A DNA stretch of 16,936 nt, taken from contig JAYUOV010000090.1 in NCBI GenBank assembly GCA_043760535.1, positions 1-16,936 of the forward strand, given 5' to 3'. Position 1 is the first letter of the stretch. Each line of letters opens with the position of its first letter. Below the pieces are notes generated by a model that searched no databases, was not told the DNA's origin, and worked only from the letters and a program-made list of their open reading frames with translations. Shown piece after piece: positions 1 to 8,941 of this stretch. The DNA is from JAZKFT01 sp043760535. GTDB lineage: Bacteria > Bacteroidota > Bacteroidia > Chitinophagales > Chitinophagaceae. Both the position numbers and the translations under genes were made by a program.

Positions 1-1890
1 ACCCATTCTCAGTTTAAGGTCGGACACCACTTTGCTGGAAGCCAAAAACTTTTCGTCCTTTAGTTTCCAGGCCAACGCTACCGATGGAAACATGCCCCAT
101 TTATTGTCGCCGGAAAAGCGGCTGGAGCCATCTTGGCGGATGGTAGCGGTAAGCAGGTATTTATCGTTAAACGTATAGTTTAACCTGCCGAAGAAAGATA
201 CCAAACTGTTTTCGGGTTTATCAAATGGAAATGCCGGATCGGAATTGGGATATTTTACGCCTTGCGCATTGTAACTGGCGTAAAAATAGTTCGTTGTTAA
301 AAAATTATTATACGAATAACCGGCGGTTACATCTACCCGGCTTTTTATTTTGCCAAAGAGTTTATTGTAATTGAGGTAAGCATCAAAAACGGTATTGGTT
401 CTATCTTGACGGTACTGATTGTTAGCCCCGCCTTGGCCACCCACTACATACCCCGAAGCAGCACTATCGGACTCATAATAAGTACCCCTGCCTTTAGAAA
501 TATCATAACCAAGGTTTACGTTGGCACGTAGTTCGGGCAAAAAATGAAATTTATAGTCTATTTGTATATTGCCAATGCCACGGTAGGGATTGCTTTTGCT
601 AATGGACTGCTGTAATAAACCCACAGGATTACGACCCACCAGATTTGTAAGCCCGGTATTTGTGGTAGCATCCCGCCACTCGTAGTAGCCGCCAAAGCGA
701 TTGTCAAATTTATCTGAATAAACCGGCTGCGTTGGGTCAAAGCTGATAGCTCCACCAATAGCACCGGTATTGGCAAACCGAGTTTGCTGTGCACTACCTT
801 TTAAATTGAGGTCTATTTTTAAATGATTGTTGAAAAAAGTAGGATTCAACGCCAGCGATGCCGCAGTGCGTTGCAGGTTATCGGTTAGCAGCACGCCGTT
901 TTGGTTGGTATAGCCTACCGAAAAACGGTAAGGCAGTTTTTTTAGTCCGCCGCTTACCGTTAGGTTGTTATCGGTAGCCAGGGCCGTTTGGTATATTTCA
1001 TTTTGCCAGTCGGTATTGGCATTACCCAGCATGGCTCTTTGGGCAAGGGTGCCTTTGGTATTTACGATACTGCGAAATTCATCGGCACTAAGCACATCTA
1101 CTTTTTTAGTAATCATGGATGCAGAAACCGAGCCGGTATAGTCAAGCCGTAATTTGCCACCTGTACTCTTTTTTGTAGTAATTAAAATAACCCCATTGGC
1201 GGCTCTTGTACCATAAATAGCGGCTGCCGAAGCATCCTTTAGTACGGTAAAAGATTCAATGTCGTTGGGGTTAATAAAGCTCAGTGGATTACCGGCACCG
1301 CTAATCCCGTCGGAAGAGAGCGGCACACCATCTATAACTATCAATGGATCGTTGCTGGCACGGATGGACGAGCCGCCCCTGATACGAATGGTACTGCCCG
1401 AGCCGGGCTGGCCGCCATTTGAAATAACCGATACGCCCGGCAGCTTTCCGGCAATCATTTGTTCAGGTGTAGAAATCTGCCCTTTTTGAAAGTCTTTTGA
1501 TGAAACTGTGGCCACAGCACCGGTAAGGTCTCTTTTGCGGCTGGTGCCATAACCAATTACAACTACTTCGTTTAGCTGGCCCAATGCAGCGGTGAGAACA
1601 ATGGAAAAGTTAGCAGATGTTCCTACTGTTTGTTCCACTGTATTAAAACCAATGGCACTAAATACTATCACATCGCCTGTGGCCACATTGCTAATGGCAA
1701 AACTGCCATCGCCGGCCGAGGTGGTGGCTACTTTTTTACCCTTTACCTGTATGGTTACATTGGCTATGGGTGTACCAATTCCATCGTTTATCCTGCCGCC
1801 AATACTGCGGGTCTGAGAAAGGCAGAGATGATTGGCACCCGAAAGAAGCATTAATAGCCAGCAAAGGCGCAATCTTTTTTTTAATTTCAT
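1..1890 (-). CDS. SusC/RagA-family TonB-linked outer membrane transporter (C-terminus beyond left edge)
   Basis: The reverse strand is open for exactly 630 codons from an ATG at 1890 to the left edge, with no stop, so this is the N-terminal part of a protein that normally has about 1,000 residues. It starts with a basic, hydrophobic signal peptide ending near SGANHLCLSQ. A carboxypeptidase-regulatory-like domain follows (about residues 27-100, GGRINDGIGTPIANVTIQV). Next is the TonB-plug junction LNEVVVIGYGTSRKRDLTGA (about 102-121), then the plug with the SusC signature region (about 190-240, including IESFTVLKDASAAAIYGTRA), then the start of the beta barrel. SusC proteins import oligosaccharides or other large ligands across the outer membrane with a SusD lipoprotein, whose gene would be expected beyond the left edge. 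There is no N-terminal STN signalling domain, so control by an ECF sigma/FecR pair is unlikely. The divergent hybrid two-component gene is the likely regulator. Substrate unknown. Confidence 0.95.
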   Translation of the reverse strand, partial: MKLKKRLRLCWLLMLLSGANHLCLSQTRSIGGRINDGIGTPIANVTIQVKGKKVATTSAGDGSFAISNVATGDVIVFSAIGFNTVEQTVGTSANFSIVLTAALGQLNEVVVIGYGTSRKRDLTGAVATVSSKDFQKGQISTPEQMIAGKLPGVSVISNGGQPGSGSTIRIRGGSSIRASNDPLIVIDGVPLSSDGISGAGNPLSFINPNDIESFTVLKDASAAAIYGTRAANGVILITTKKSTGGKLRLDYTGSVSASMITKKVDVLSADEFRSIVNTKGTLAQRAMLGNANTDWQNEIYQTALATDNNLTVSGGLKKLPYRFSVGYTNQNGVLLTDNLQRTAASLALNPTFFNNHLKIDLNLKGSAQQTRFANTGAIGGAISFDPTQPVYSDKFDNRFGGYYEWRDATTNTGLTNLVGRNPVGLLQQSISKSNPYRGIGNIQIDYKFHFLPELRANVNLGYDISKGRGTYYESDSAASGYVVGGQGGANNQYRQDRTNTVFDAYLNYNKLFGKIKSRVDVTAGYSYNNFLTTNYFYASYNAQGVKYPNSDPAFPFDKPENSLVSFFGRLNYTFNDKYLLTATIRQDGSSRFSGDNKWGMFPSVALAWKLKDEKFLASSKVVSDLKLRMG

Positions 1891-2087
1891 GGTGGGGCAG
1901 TTTGGTCTTTATTTTTAGCTATTCTATTAAAAACATAAAACTATGCTTCAAGCTGCACAACCACTTATCCCAGCATTCAAAACTTTGTTGCTATGTATCA
2001 TTCTTGTAAAAGCAGCACATTTGAAACAAGCAATTGCCCTATCTTGACACCGAAAGTTCATTTATCAGTTGCCATTTTTTTACTAGT
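1891..2087. promoter_or_regulatory. Divergent intergenic control region between susC-like gene and hybrid two-component gene
   Basis: These 197 bp separate two divergently transcribed starts, so both promoters and probably the operator bound by the AraC-type domain of the regulator must lie here or in the first codons. I searched for the Bacteroidota promoter pattern (TTTG, about 20 bp, TAnnTTTG) on both strands and found only one-mismatch -7 boxes without a properly spaced -33 partner. No exact element is called. The assignment rests on geometry, not on a recognised motif. Confidence 0.5.
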
Positions 2088-5000
2088 ATGCCTTTTACAT
2101 TCCGATTGCTTCGTATTGTTTTACTCCCTGCTGCCTGCATGCTGTTTGTACAGCAGCAAACCCATAGTCAGGGTGTTCATTTTCGGCATATCAACAGCGA
2201 AAACGGGTTATCTAATAGTACCATTGAAACCATATTGCAGGACAACCGCGGTTTCTTGTGGTTTGGCACAAGGGATGGATTAAACCGGTACGATGGATCG
2301 CAAATGGTGGTGTACCGAAACAGCACAACAGATACGAACAGCATCAGCGATAATTATATAACCAATTTGTATCAGGATAAGAACCAAGTACTTTGGGTGG
2401 GTACTGTGAATGGTTTGAATCGGTTGGATGTGCGGCAAAACCGCTTTACCACTTTCAAGCACAAGCCAACCGATGCCGGCAGCCTCAGCAGCAACCATGT
2501 TTCGGCCATTTCTACTGATGCACAGGGTCGCCTATTGGTAGCCACAACCGATAGCGGAATTAACCGGTACCAGCCAGAAACCGGCCTTTTTAAAAAAATA
2601 GCCTGTACCCAAAACAATCAAGGTGGGGAGCCGGAAAACAATTTGTACACTTTTTTTGAAGATAGCCGGGGCAACCTTTGGGCTGGCGGCGAAAACGGGC
2701 TGTACCTGTATAATGCCCGCAGCGATGCATTTTCCGCAGTAAATTTTCAACCGGCAGCTACCGAAAAAAAAGGTGTGAGGTCTATAGCTGAAGACAGACA
2801 GGGGAAGCTACTGTTAGGCATGGAATATGCCGGATTGATCATACTGGATGCTGGCTACGGTATTAGCCAGCAATACCTGCACAAGGCTGCCGACCCAAAA
2901 TCGATTAGCAGTAACATGCTTCGCTCTGTATGTGTAAATAAAAACGGAGAAATATGGGTTGGTACGGTTAATGGCGGCCTCGACAAATTTGATGGTGCTT
3001 CCGGTAGTTTTTACAATTACCACCACGAACCGGATAATCCCAACAGCCTTAGTCAGCGTACGGTTTCTGTACTATATAAGGATAGGCAGGAAAATTTATG
3101 GATTGGTACCCACCGGGGTGGCATCAATGTTTATTTGCCCGGGGCTGAAAAATTTAAGCTCTACCGGCAGAAACCCTACACCAACAGCCTTAGCTACAAC
3201 GATGTAAAGACCTTTTGCGAAGACCGGGAAGGCAATATTTGGGTCGGAACCGATGGGGGCGGCCTCAATTTATTTAACCGAACACTTAATAGTTTCACTC
3301 ATTTTAAATACGATCCGTTCAACAATGCCAGCATTGGTTCTAACGAAGTATTAGACCTTACAGAAGATAGTGACGGCAACCTATGGATTGCCACCTGGGG
3401 CGGTGGCCTTGGTTTGTATAATAAAAGGAGTAACAATTTTACCCGCTTTAGCAGCCGGAACGCTACCAAAGGCCAACTGATATCGGACTATATCCAATGT
3501 ATTTTTGAGGACAACAATAAGCAATTATGGATTGGCACCTATTTTGGCGGCCTGCACCTTTTTGACCGGGAAACAAAGACTTTTAAACCCGTTAGAAAAA
3601 GCAAAACCGGCAGTACCGCTATTATTGGCAACAACATTATTTCTATTACCCAAAGTAAAGAAGGCCATATATGGATAGGCACCGACGACGGCGGCCTTAA
3701 TAAAATGGATGCGAAAACAGGTGAGTTTGAACACTACTTTCACCAAGATGATAAAAAGCCGGATATCAGGGTATTGTTTACCGACAGCAAAGACAATTTA
3801 TGGCTAGGGCAGGCAGGCCTGTACCTGTATAATAAAGCGGCAAACCGTTTTGATATTTTTACCGAAACAGATGGACTGGCTACCGTATTTATTAAAAGCA
3901 TTGTAGAAGATAATAGTGGTGATTTATGGATTGCTACGTCTAACGGATTGAAACAATTAGACACCAAAATAAAGAAAGTACGCACTTACAATACCGGCGA
4001 TGGTCTGCAGGATATGGAGTTTGAAGCCAATGCCAACCTGATAACCCGTGACGGACAAATCTATTTTGGTGGCATCAATGGCTTCAATAGTTTTTATCCT
4101 AAAAACATAACCGTTAACACCTTTGTGCCGCCGGTATTTGTTACTGATTTTCAGGTTCAGAACAAAACCATAGTAGGCGGTGCCCATGCATTGCTTGCCG
4201 AGGATATCAGCTTTACCGATCAGATTACCCTGAATTATGATGAGGCCACCTTTTCGTTTGGTTTTGCGGCTCTAAATTATACAGCTTCTGCTAACAACCA
4301 GTATGTGTACAAACTGAAAAACTGGGATAAAGATTGGGTAACGGCGGGTATGGAAAAGCGGGCATCTTATACCAATGTAAGTGCCGGCACCTATACATTT
4401 ACGGTAAAGGCAGCTAACAACGATGGTGTTTGGAACGAAAAAGGCTACAGCATCCGCGTGGTGATTACGCCTCCATTTTGGGCCACGTGGTGGTTCCGGC
4501 TGCTGGTAGTGGCAGCTTTGGTGGCGGCCAGTTTGTATTTGTATCAAATAAGAAGAAAAATACAGCTACAACGATACGAAGAAGAAAAGAAGGAGGCGAT
4601 ACACCAATCTCAGTTGCAGTTTTTTACCAATATTTCTCATGAATTTAGAACGCCGCTTTCTTTAATAACCGGCCCGGTGGAAAAATTATTAAAAGAAGAT
4701 GCTGGCTCCAAATACCAACATGCATACCAGGTAATACAGCGGAATGCCAACCGCCTGCTGCAACTGATTAATGAACTAATGGATTTTAGAAAAGCAGAAT
4801 CTGGTGTATTAAAACTACAGGTAATGCCCGGTAGTATTCCGTTGTTCATTGAAGAAATAGCGGAAGCTTTTAGTGAACTGGCACTGCAGAAGAACATTTC
4901 ATTTACCGTGGCTGGCACCACGGCCTACCAGCAGGTGTGGTTCGACAGGCAGGTGCTCGAAAAAATTACCCTGAACCTGCTTAGTAATTCGTTTAAATAT

Positions 5001-6239
5001 ACACAACAGGGTGGTGCGGTTACCTTCCAGGTGTTGGACACGTTGGAAAATTTTAAGCCCCAGTTTAAAAACGAATTACTGATCCAATATAACAATACCA
5101 CCGGGCCATTTATTTATTTCCGGGTGTCAGATAACGGAATCGGCATTTCAAAAGAGTCCATTCAGCATTTATTTGAACGTTATTACCGTGTTTCAGATGC
5201 ACACCTGGGTTCAGGCATCGGGTTAGCATTCATAAAAACGCTTACCCAACTGCACAAGGGTAATATTTGGGTGTACAGCGAGTGCCAGAAAGGAACGGAA
5301 ATGATTATAGCTATACCGGTACTGCAAGCAGCATATACCAAAAAGGAGCAATGGATGAAGCAGGTAGAAACGCCGCTTAGGCTGGAAAGTTTAGCTGCCC
5401 AGGCCACACTGCCTGCACCTGCAGTAATAGAAGCACCCGCTACGCCAACCGAATTAGCCGGGACTAAAGAATACCTGGTGCTTATAGCCGACGACCATGA
5501 GGAACTACGTTGTTTTCTAAAAGAATCGCTGGAGCAACAGTACAAAATACTGGAAGCGGCAGATGGAAAAGAAGCGATGGAAAAAACGCTGGAATACCAG
5601 CCCGACCTGATTATCAGCGATATTATGATGCCTGTAATGGACGGCATTGCTTACTGCAAGCTGGCTAAAACCACCATGGAAACAGCCCATATTCCATTTA
5701 TACTATTAACGGCAAAAAATGGCCTCGAATCAAGGATGGAAGGTGCCGACACGGGTGCCGATTACTATTTTTCTAAACCGCTCAGCATGGATTTGCTGCT
5801 GAGAACCATCCGTAACATTTTTACACAAAAAGAAAAACTACGGGAACACTATCGCAACGATCAGCATGCCAAAGTTAAAGCGCTGGCACACTCATCCCGG
5901 GATAAGCAATTTGTAGAAGAACTGCTGGCCATTATAGAAAACAACCTGTCGAAACCAGAAATGGACATCGATTTTGTGTGTACGGAAATTGGGATGAGCC
6001 GGACTAAATTGTACAACAAAGTGAAAAGCATTACCGGTCAGCCCATTGGCGATTTTATCAGAACCATCCGACTGCGAAAAGCGGCTGACTTCATGATACA
6101 GGGCGATGGGTCGCTTACCGATATTATGTACAGTGTGGGTATTCAAACCCAATCGTACTTCTCCAAGGCTTTCAAGCAGGAGTTTGGCAAATCGCCTACC
6201 CAGTATTTAAAAGATATAGAAACAAAAAACAAAGGCTGA
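2088..6239 (+). CDS. Hybrid two-component system regulator (sensor propeller, histidine kinase, receiver, AraC-type HTH)
   Basis: This 1,383-residue one-protein signalling system is the kind that controls polysaccharide-utilisation loci in Bacteroidota. I chose the ATG at 2088 because it puts a signal peptide (basic FRLLR, hydrophobic core IVLLPAACMLFV) at the N-terminus. An in-frame ATG at 2034 would add 18 unlike residues. Fourteen propeller-type repeats (such as DNRGFLWFGTRDGLNRYDG) fill residues 40-690, enough for two seven-bladed propellers. A Y_Y_Y domain follows (about 735-792), then one membrane helix (about 797-820). The HisKA box FFTNISHEFRTP has phospho-acceptor His851. The HATPase shows the N box NLLSNSFKYT and glycine boxes DNGIGI and GSGIGLAF. 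The receiver has acidic D1135/D1136, phospho-acceptor D1178 in SDIMMP and K1230. A C-terminal AraC-family HTH spans about 1285-1378. All catalytic residues are present. It faces away from the susC-like gene, its likely target. The ligand cannot be read from sequence. Confidence 0.95.
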   Translation: MPFTFRLLRIVLLPAACMLFVQQQTHSQGVHFRHINSENGLSNSTIETILQDNRGFLWFGTRDGLNRYDGSQMVVYRNSTTDTNSISDNYITNLYQDKNQVLWVGTVNGLNRLDVRQNRFTTFKHKPTDAGSLSSNHVSAISTDAQGRLLVATTDSGINRYQPETGLFKKIACTQNNQGGEPENNLYTFFEDSRGNLWAGGENGLYLYNARSDAFSAVNFQPAATEKKGVRSIAEDRQGKLLLGMEYAGLIILDAGYGISQQYLHKAADPKSISSNMLRSVCVNKNGEIWVGTVNGGLDKFDGASGSFYNYHHEPDNPNSLSQRTVSVLYKDRQENLWIGTHRGGINVYLPGAEKFKLYRQKPYTNSLSYNDVKTFCEDREGNIWVGTDGGGLNLFNRTLNSFTHFKYDPFNNASIGSNEVLDLTEDSDGNLWIATWGGGLGLYNKRSNNFTRFSSRNATKGQLISDYIQCIFEDNNKQLWIGTYFGGLHLFDRETKTFKPVRKSKTGSTAIIGNNIISITQSKEGHIWIGTDDGGLNKMDAKTGEFEHYFHQDDKKPDIRVLFTDSKDNLWLGQAGLYLYNKAANRFDIFTETDGLATVFIKSIVEDNSGDLWIATSNGLKQLDTKIKKVRTYNTGDGLQDMEFEANANLITRDGQIYFGGINGFNSFYPKNITVNTFVPPVFVTDFQVQNKTIVGGAHALLAEDISFTDQITLNYDEATFSFGFAALNYTASANNQYVYKLKNWDKDWVTAGMEKRASYTNVSAGTYTFTVKAANNDGVWNEKGYSIRVVITPPFWATWWFRLLVVAALVAASLYLYQIRRKIQLQRYEEEKKEAIHQSQLQFFTNISHEFRTPLSLITGPVEKLLKEDAGSKYQHAYQVIQRNANRLLQLINELMDFRKAESGVLKLQVMPGSIPLFIEEIAEAFSELALQKNISFTVAGTTAYQQVWFDRQVLEKITLNLLSNSFKYTQQGGAVTFQVLDTLENFKPQFKNELLIQYNNTTGPFIYFRVSDNGIGISKESIQHLFERYYRVSDAHLGSGIGLAFIKTLTQLHKGNIWVYSECQKGTEMIIAIPVLQAAYTKKEQWMKQVETPLRLESLAAQATLPAPAVIEAPATPTELAGTKEYLVLIADDHEELRCFLKESLEQQYKILEAADGKEAMEKTLEYQPDLIISDIMMPVMDGIAYCKLAKTTMETAHIPFILLTAKNGLESRMEGADTGADYYFSKPLSMDLLLRTIRNIFTQKEKLREHYRNDQHAKVKALAHSSRDKQFVEELLAIIENNLSKPEMDIDFVCTEIGMSRTKLYNKVKSITGQPIGDFIRTIRLRKAADFMIQGDGSLTDIMYSVGIQTQSYFSKAFKQEFGKSPTQYLKDIETKNKG

Positions 6240-6423
6240 CTAAACGGTCGGCGACAAAACGAAAACTAATGGATCTGTTTCGTTGATTGTTTCAAACGTT
6301 TTTAAACCCAAAGAATAACGAATAGCAACAAAATTGTGTATGCAGGGATACATCGGCTGATGGCTTGCCGGGTACATTTAGTTTTTTAAAATCACCGGTC
6401 AATAGCCCTTTAAAAAACCGATT

Positions 6424-7215
6424 ATGAAAACGATTGCTCCATCCCCTGCTTTTCAACATTTGCAAAAGCCTAAAAAAAGCCAACTTTCGTTCCACCACTT
6501 TTTTGTTTGGCTGCTGTTGATACAGTTGGTGTCTTATGGCTGCGACTCTACTATAAACATGCCCAAAAACAACCTCGATGCCCTATATCCGCCTGCTACC
6601 ATCATCATCAAACAGCACAACAACGAATGGTCGAGAAATAACTATGCGGCCAGAATTCAGCAATTTAAAAACGACCCGTTAAAGATGGGTGAGATTGTAT
6701 TTGTGGGCAATAGCCTAACCGAGCAAGGAGGCGACTGGAGTGCAAAGTTTGGGATAAATGGCGTACGCAACCGTGGCATAGCCGGCGATGTAAGCGATGG
6801 TGTATTAAAGCGGCTCGATGAAATTATTTATTTTAAACCCAAGGCGGTATTTCTACTGATTGGTGTAAATGACATATACAATTTGCAAAGCGGTGGCGGC
6901 ATCCATTCCGCAGCCTACATTGCTAACAATATACTAAGCATAGCCAAAAAAATTCAGCAAGGCTCACCTGCTACCCGCATTTATGTGCAAACCATTTTAC
7001 CCGCAACAGCCGATATAAAGGCTAACACCCAACTGTTAAACGCTATCATAAAAAGTAACGGCCAATCAGGCATTTACACCACGGTGGATCTGCACACAGC
7101 CTTTACCAACAACCTGGGGCTGATGCGGCTGGAATTAACCACCGACGGCCTCCACCTCAATGATAAGGGTTATAAGGTTTGGACCAATTTTATTGATGCG
7201 TTGGTGCGGCTTTAG
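6424..7215 (+). CDS. SGNH/GDSL-family lipoprotein hydrolase (probable esterase)
   Basis: The 263-residue protein carries the four SGNH blocks in order: GNSLTE with nucleophile Ser97, NRGIAGD with oxyanion Gly118, GVND with Asn149, and DGLHLND with Asp241 and His244. These are the residues used by GDSL esterases and acetylhydrolases on lipids, glycans or acetylated sugars. The closest type by motif spacing is the platelet-activating-factor acetylhydrolase-like/sialate-esterase-like group. The N-terminus is a long basic stretch followed by WLLLIQLVSYGC, a loose lipobox with Cys40 as the lipidated residue, so it should sit on the periplasmic or outer membrane surface. It lies 184 bp after the two-component regulator in the same direction. 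Removing acyl groups from the glycan taken up by the neighbouring SusC system is an attractive but unproven role. No other start is available because the next methionine is past the lipobox. Confidence 0.88.
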   Translation: MKTIAPSPAFQHLQKPKKSQLSFHHFFVWLLLIQLVSYGCDSTINMPKNNLDALYPPATIIIKQHNNEWSRNNYAARIQQFKNDPLKMGEIVFVGNSLTEQGGDWSAKFGINGVRNRGIAGDVSDGVLKRLDEIIYFKPKAVFLLIGVNDIYNLQSGGGIHSAAYIANNILSIAKKIQQGSPATRIYVQTILPATADIKANTQLLNAIIKSNGQSGIYTTVDLHTAFTNNLGLMRLELTTDGLHLNDKGYKVWTNFIDALVRL

Positions 7216-7247
7216 GCAGCGGCAGGTTTGCAGTTTATGTTATTTAG

Positions 7248-7472
7248 TACAGGACTCCTTACCCCTCACAGTTTTGATTGCGTAGCTTTTCTTTTTTTGC
7301 CTGCCCCGATTATTTCGGTGGAACCCAGCGAAAGCCGTGCCCTGATAGAGCGACATTAGCGAACGTTGTAAATCCCGTAGCATTACGGGACTCCGTTCAA
7401 CTGTGTGCTACTATTGGGCTTTTAGACTGCGAATACTAAGCGGTTTCAGTTCTCGGGGTTAGGAGTTCTGTA
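7248..7472. mobile_element. 225-bp element with terminal inverted repeats and TA ends (MITE-like or structured dispersed repeat)
   Basis: The left end TACAGGACTCCTTACCCC (7248-7265) and the reverse complement of the right end, TACAGAACTCCTAACCCC (7455-7472), match at 16 of 18 positions. Both ends start with TA, which could be a duplicated TA target as made by IS630/Tc1-mariner transposases. No open reading frame of useful size lies inside, so if mobile it would be a non-autonomous element. The interior is not random: bases 7339-7419 can fold into one extended imperfect hairpin, listed separately. It fills most of the 393-bp gap between the SGNH hydrolase and the flippase. Only one copy is in this window, so mobility is inferred from the ends alone. 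A structured RNA or a REP-like dispersed repeat is the alternative. Confidence 0.5.
7339..7419. repeat. Extended imperfect hairpin with perfect 7-bp tip
   Basis: The tip is TCCCGTA (7373-7379), loop GCAT, TACGGGA (7384-7390), a perfect 7-bp stem. Outside it, GAACG (7361-7365) pairs with CGTTC (7394-7398). Further out AGC (7349-7351) pairs with GCT (7407-7409), ATAG (7345-7348) with CTAT (7411-7414), and GCCC (7339-7342) with GGGC (7416-7419). All pairs nest around one centre, which makes a real cruciform or RNA hairpin more likely than chance. A smaller stem, CCGA/TCGG (7306-7309/7315-7318), precedes it. There is no T-run right after the stem, so it does not look like a simple intrinsic terminator. 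Confidence 0.55.
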
Positions 7473-7608
7473 GTTAAACATTGTTGCAAATGCAAAAATG
7501 ATATTTAGACGCATTTTACAATAGAGCATTTATTCAAAACTAATTGGCTTAAGAACCCCGCATACAAGAATTTAAACCTCGCAAGGTTCACCTTATGGCT
7601 TTTACCCA

Positions 7609-8889
7609 ATGGCTTACCGGCAAGTGGCCAACTCTCTTATCTTCGCCGCCATGTTTAAAAGCGTAGGCATCACATTTGGCAGTAAGGTACTGGTAGCCAT
7701 TATCAATTTTGCCATCATTATACTATTGAGCCGGTTGCTGGGGCCAGAGGGTAGGGGCGTTTGCAGCCTGTACCTGGTTATTTTTTCTACAGCCCTTATT
7801 ATTTGTGAGTGCATCAGCGGCTCTACGGTTGTATTTCTTTTGTCAAAGTTTTCGTACCGCCAATTACTGTATATTTTTTATGCATGGAGCATCCCATGCA
7901 GTTTACTAATAGCAGCCATTTTTTATTGGTTTAATAAAATAAATGGCCAGGAATTAATTTGGGTAATGCTCTTGTGCTGGCTCAATGCGGCCGTTAGTAT
8001 TCATCAGTTAATAGCATTAGGTAAAGAGCGGTTACAGCTTTTTAATTTGCTAAATATTATACAAGCTATAGTATCGGTTACGGCAGTTGTTTTTTGTTTC
8101 AATTATTTTTCAGCAACGCCTGTAAATTATCTTATTGCCTTGTCTACAGCATGGGGCATTAGTTTTTTAATTGGGTTAATTACTGTTTTTAAAATACCCG
8201 AAACAAAAGAAAAATCACCATGGCTGTTGTTAATAAAAGCTGGTTTTAAAACCGGCATTGCTAATCAGGCCGGTACGCTGATGCAACTGGTAAACACCCG
8301 CATTGGCTATATGCTGCTTTCTGGTGCCGAACTGGGCGTTTATTCAAATGCTATTTCGCTGTGCGAAGCCACGCTGCTGCTTAACAGCAGCATTGGCACT
8401 GTGCAATATTCAAGGATTGTAAATGAGGAAGATAAAATCGAGCAAATCAAACTCACACACCAATGTTTTTGGACAAGTGCATGGCTGATGCTAGCGGCGT
8501 TGTTTGTGTTGGCATTATTGCCAGCCAGCCTGTACACATTTGTTTTCGGCGATGGTTTTGATGGTGTACAACAACCGATCCGTATGCTGGTGCCGGGCAT
8601 TTTTTTGTATAGCGGTTATATTATTTTTTCCTATTTTTTTTCTGGTACGGGCAGGTTTGCCGTTAATAATTTCCCGGCTATGGCAGGGCTTTTTAGTACG
8701 TTGCTGGGTTATGCTGCCGCAAAATTGATTGGTATTCCTGTAAATATGCAATTTGTAGCCATTATGCTGGTTATCAGCTATGCAGCACTGTTTGCTATGT
8801 CGCTTATTTTATTTTTACAGGTAGAAAAAATGACGATAAAAGAATGGTTAAAAATGCCTTCGTTAAAATCTTTAAAAGAACTATTCTAG
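7609..8889 (+). CDS. Polysaccharide flippase-like membrane protein (Wzx/MOP superfamily)
   Basis: The 426-residue protein has about 12 hydrophobic segments spread along its whole length, which fits the oligosaccharidyl-lipid flippases of the MOP superfamily that move lipid-linked O-antigen or capsule units across the inner membrane. The N-terminal block FKSVGITFGSKVLVAIINFA, followed by LLSRLLGPEGRGVCSLYLV, is the usual opening of this family in Bacteroidota (helix 1, then the GPEGRG loop). The first in-frame ATG is at 7609. The methionine at 7651, directly before FKSVGITFGS, gives an N-terminus more like the family, so the true protein may be 14 residues shorter. Neither start has a visible ribosome binding site. 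No glycosyltransferases are adjacent. Sugar-nucleotide and phosphatase genes for surface polysaccharide lie 3 kb downstream, not in the same tight cluster. Confidence 0.82.
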   Translation: MAYRQVANSLIFAAMFKSVGITFGSKVLVAIINFAIIILLSRLLGPEGRGVCSLYLVIFSTALIICECISGSTVVFLLSKFSYRQLLYIFYAWSIPCSLLIAAIFYWFNKINGQELIWVMLLCWLNAAVSIHQLIALGKERLQLFNLLNIIQAIVSVTAVVFCFNYFSATPVNYLIALSTAWGISFLIGLITVFKIPETKEKSPWLLLIKAGFKTGIANQAGTLMQLVNTRIGYMLLSGAELGVYSNAISLCEATLLLNSSIGTVQYSRIVNEEDKIEQIKLTHQCFWTSAWLMLAALFVLALLPASLYTFVFGDGFDGVQQPIRMLVPGIFLYSGYIIFSYFFSGTGRFAVNNFPAMAGLFSTLLGYAAAKLIGIPVNMQFVAIMLVISYAALFAMSLILFLQVEKMTIKEWLKMPSLKSLKELF

Positions 8890-8941
8890 CCCACTTAACC
8901 GAAAACCCCATTTAACATTCCAACCTATTAGCTATTACATC

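Noticed and set aside
2044..2049. TTGACA hexamer resembling a sigma70 -35 box
   Set aside because: No TATAAT-like box at proper spacing, and Bacteroidota primary promoters use a different consensus.
5183..5647. 154-codon open frame on the reverse strand
   Set aside because: It lies fully within the kinase/receiver part of the hybrid regulator, whose domains are all intact. The reverse translation is serine/isoleucine-rich with no domain, so it is a shadow.
6258..6284. AACGAAA / TTTCGTT stem 19 bp after the regulator stop
   Set aside because: A 7-bp AT-rich stem with a 13-base loop and no T-run is too weak to call a terminator.
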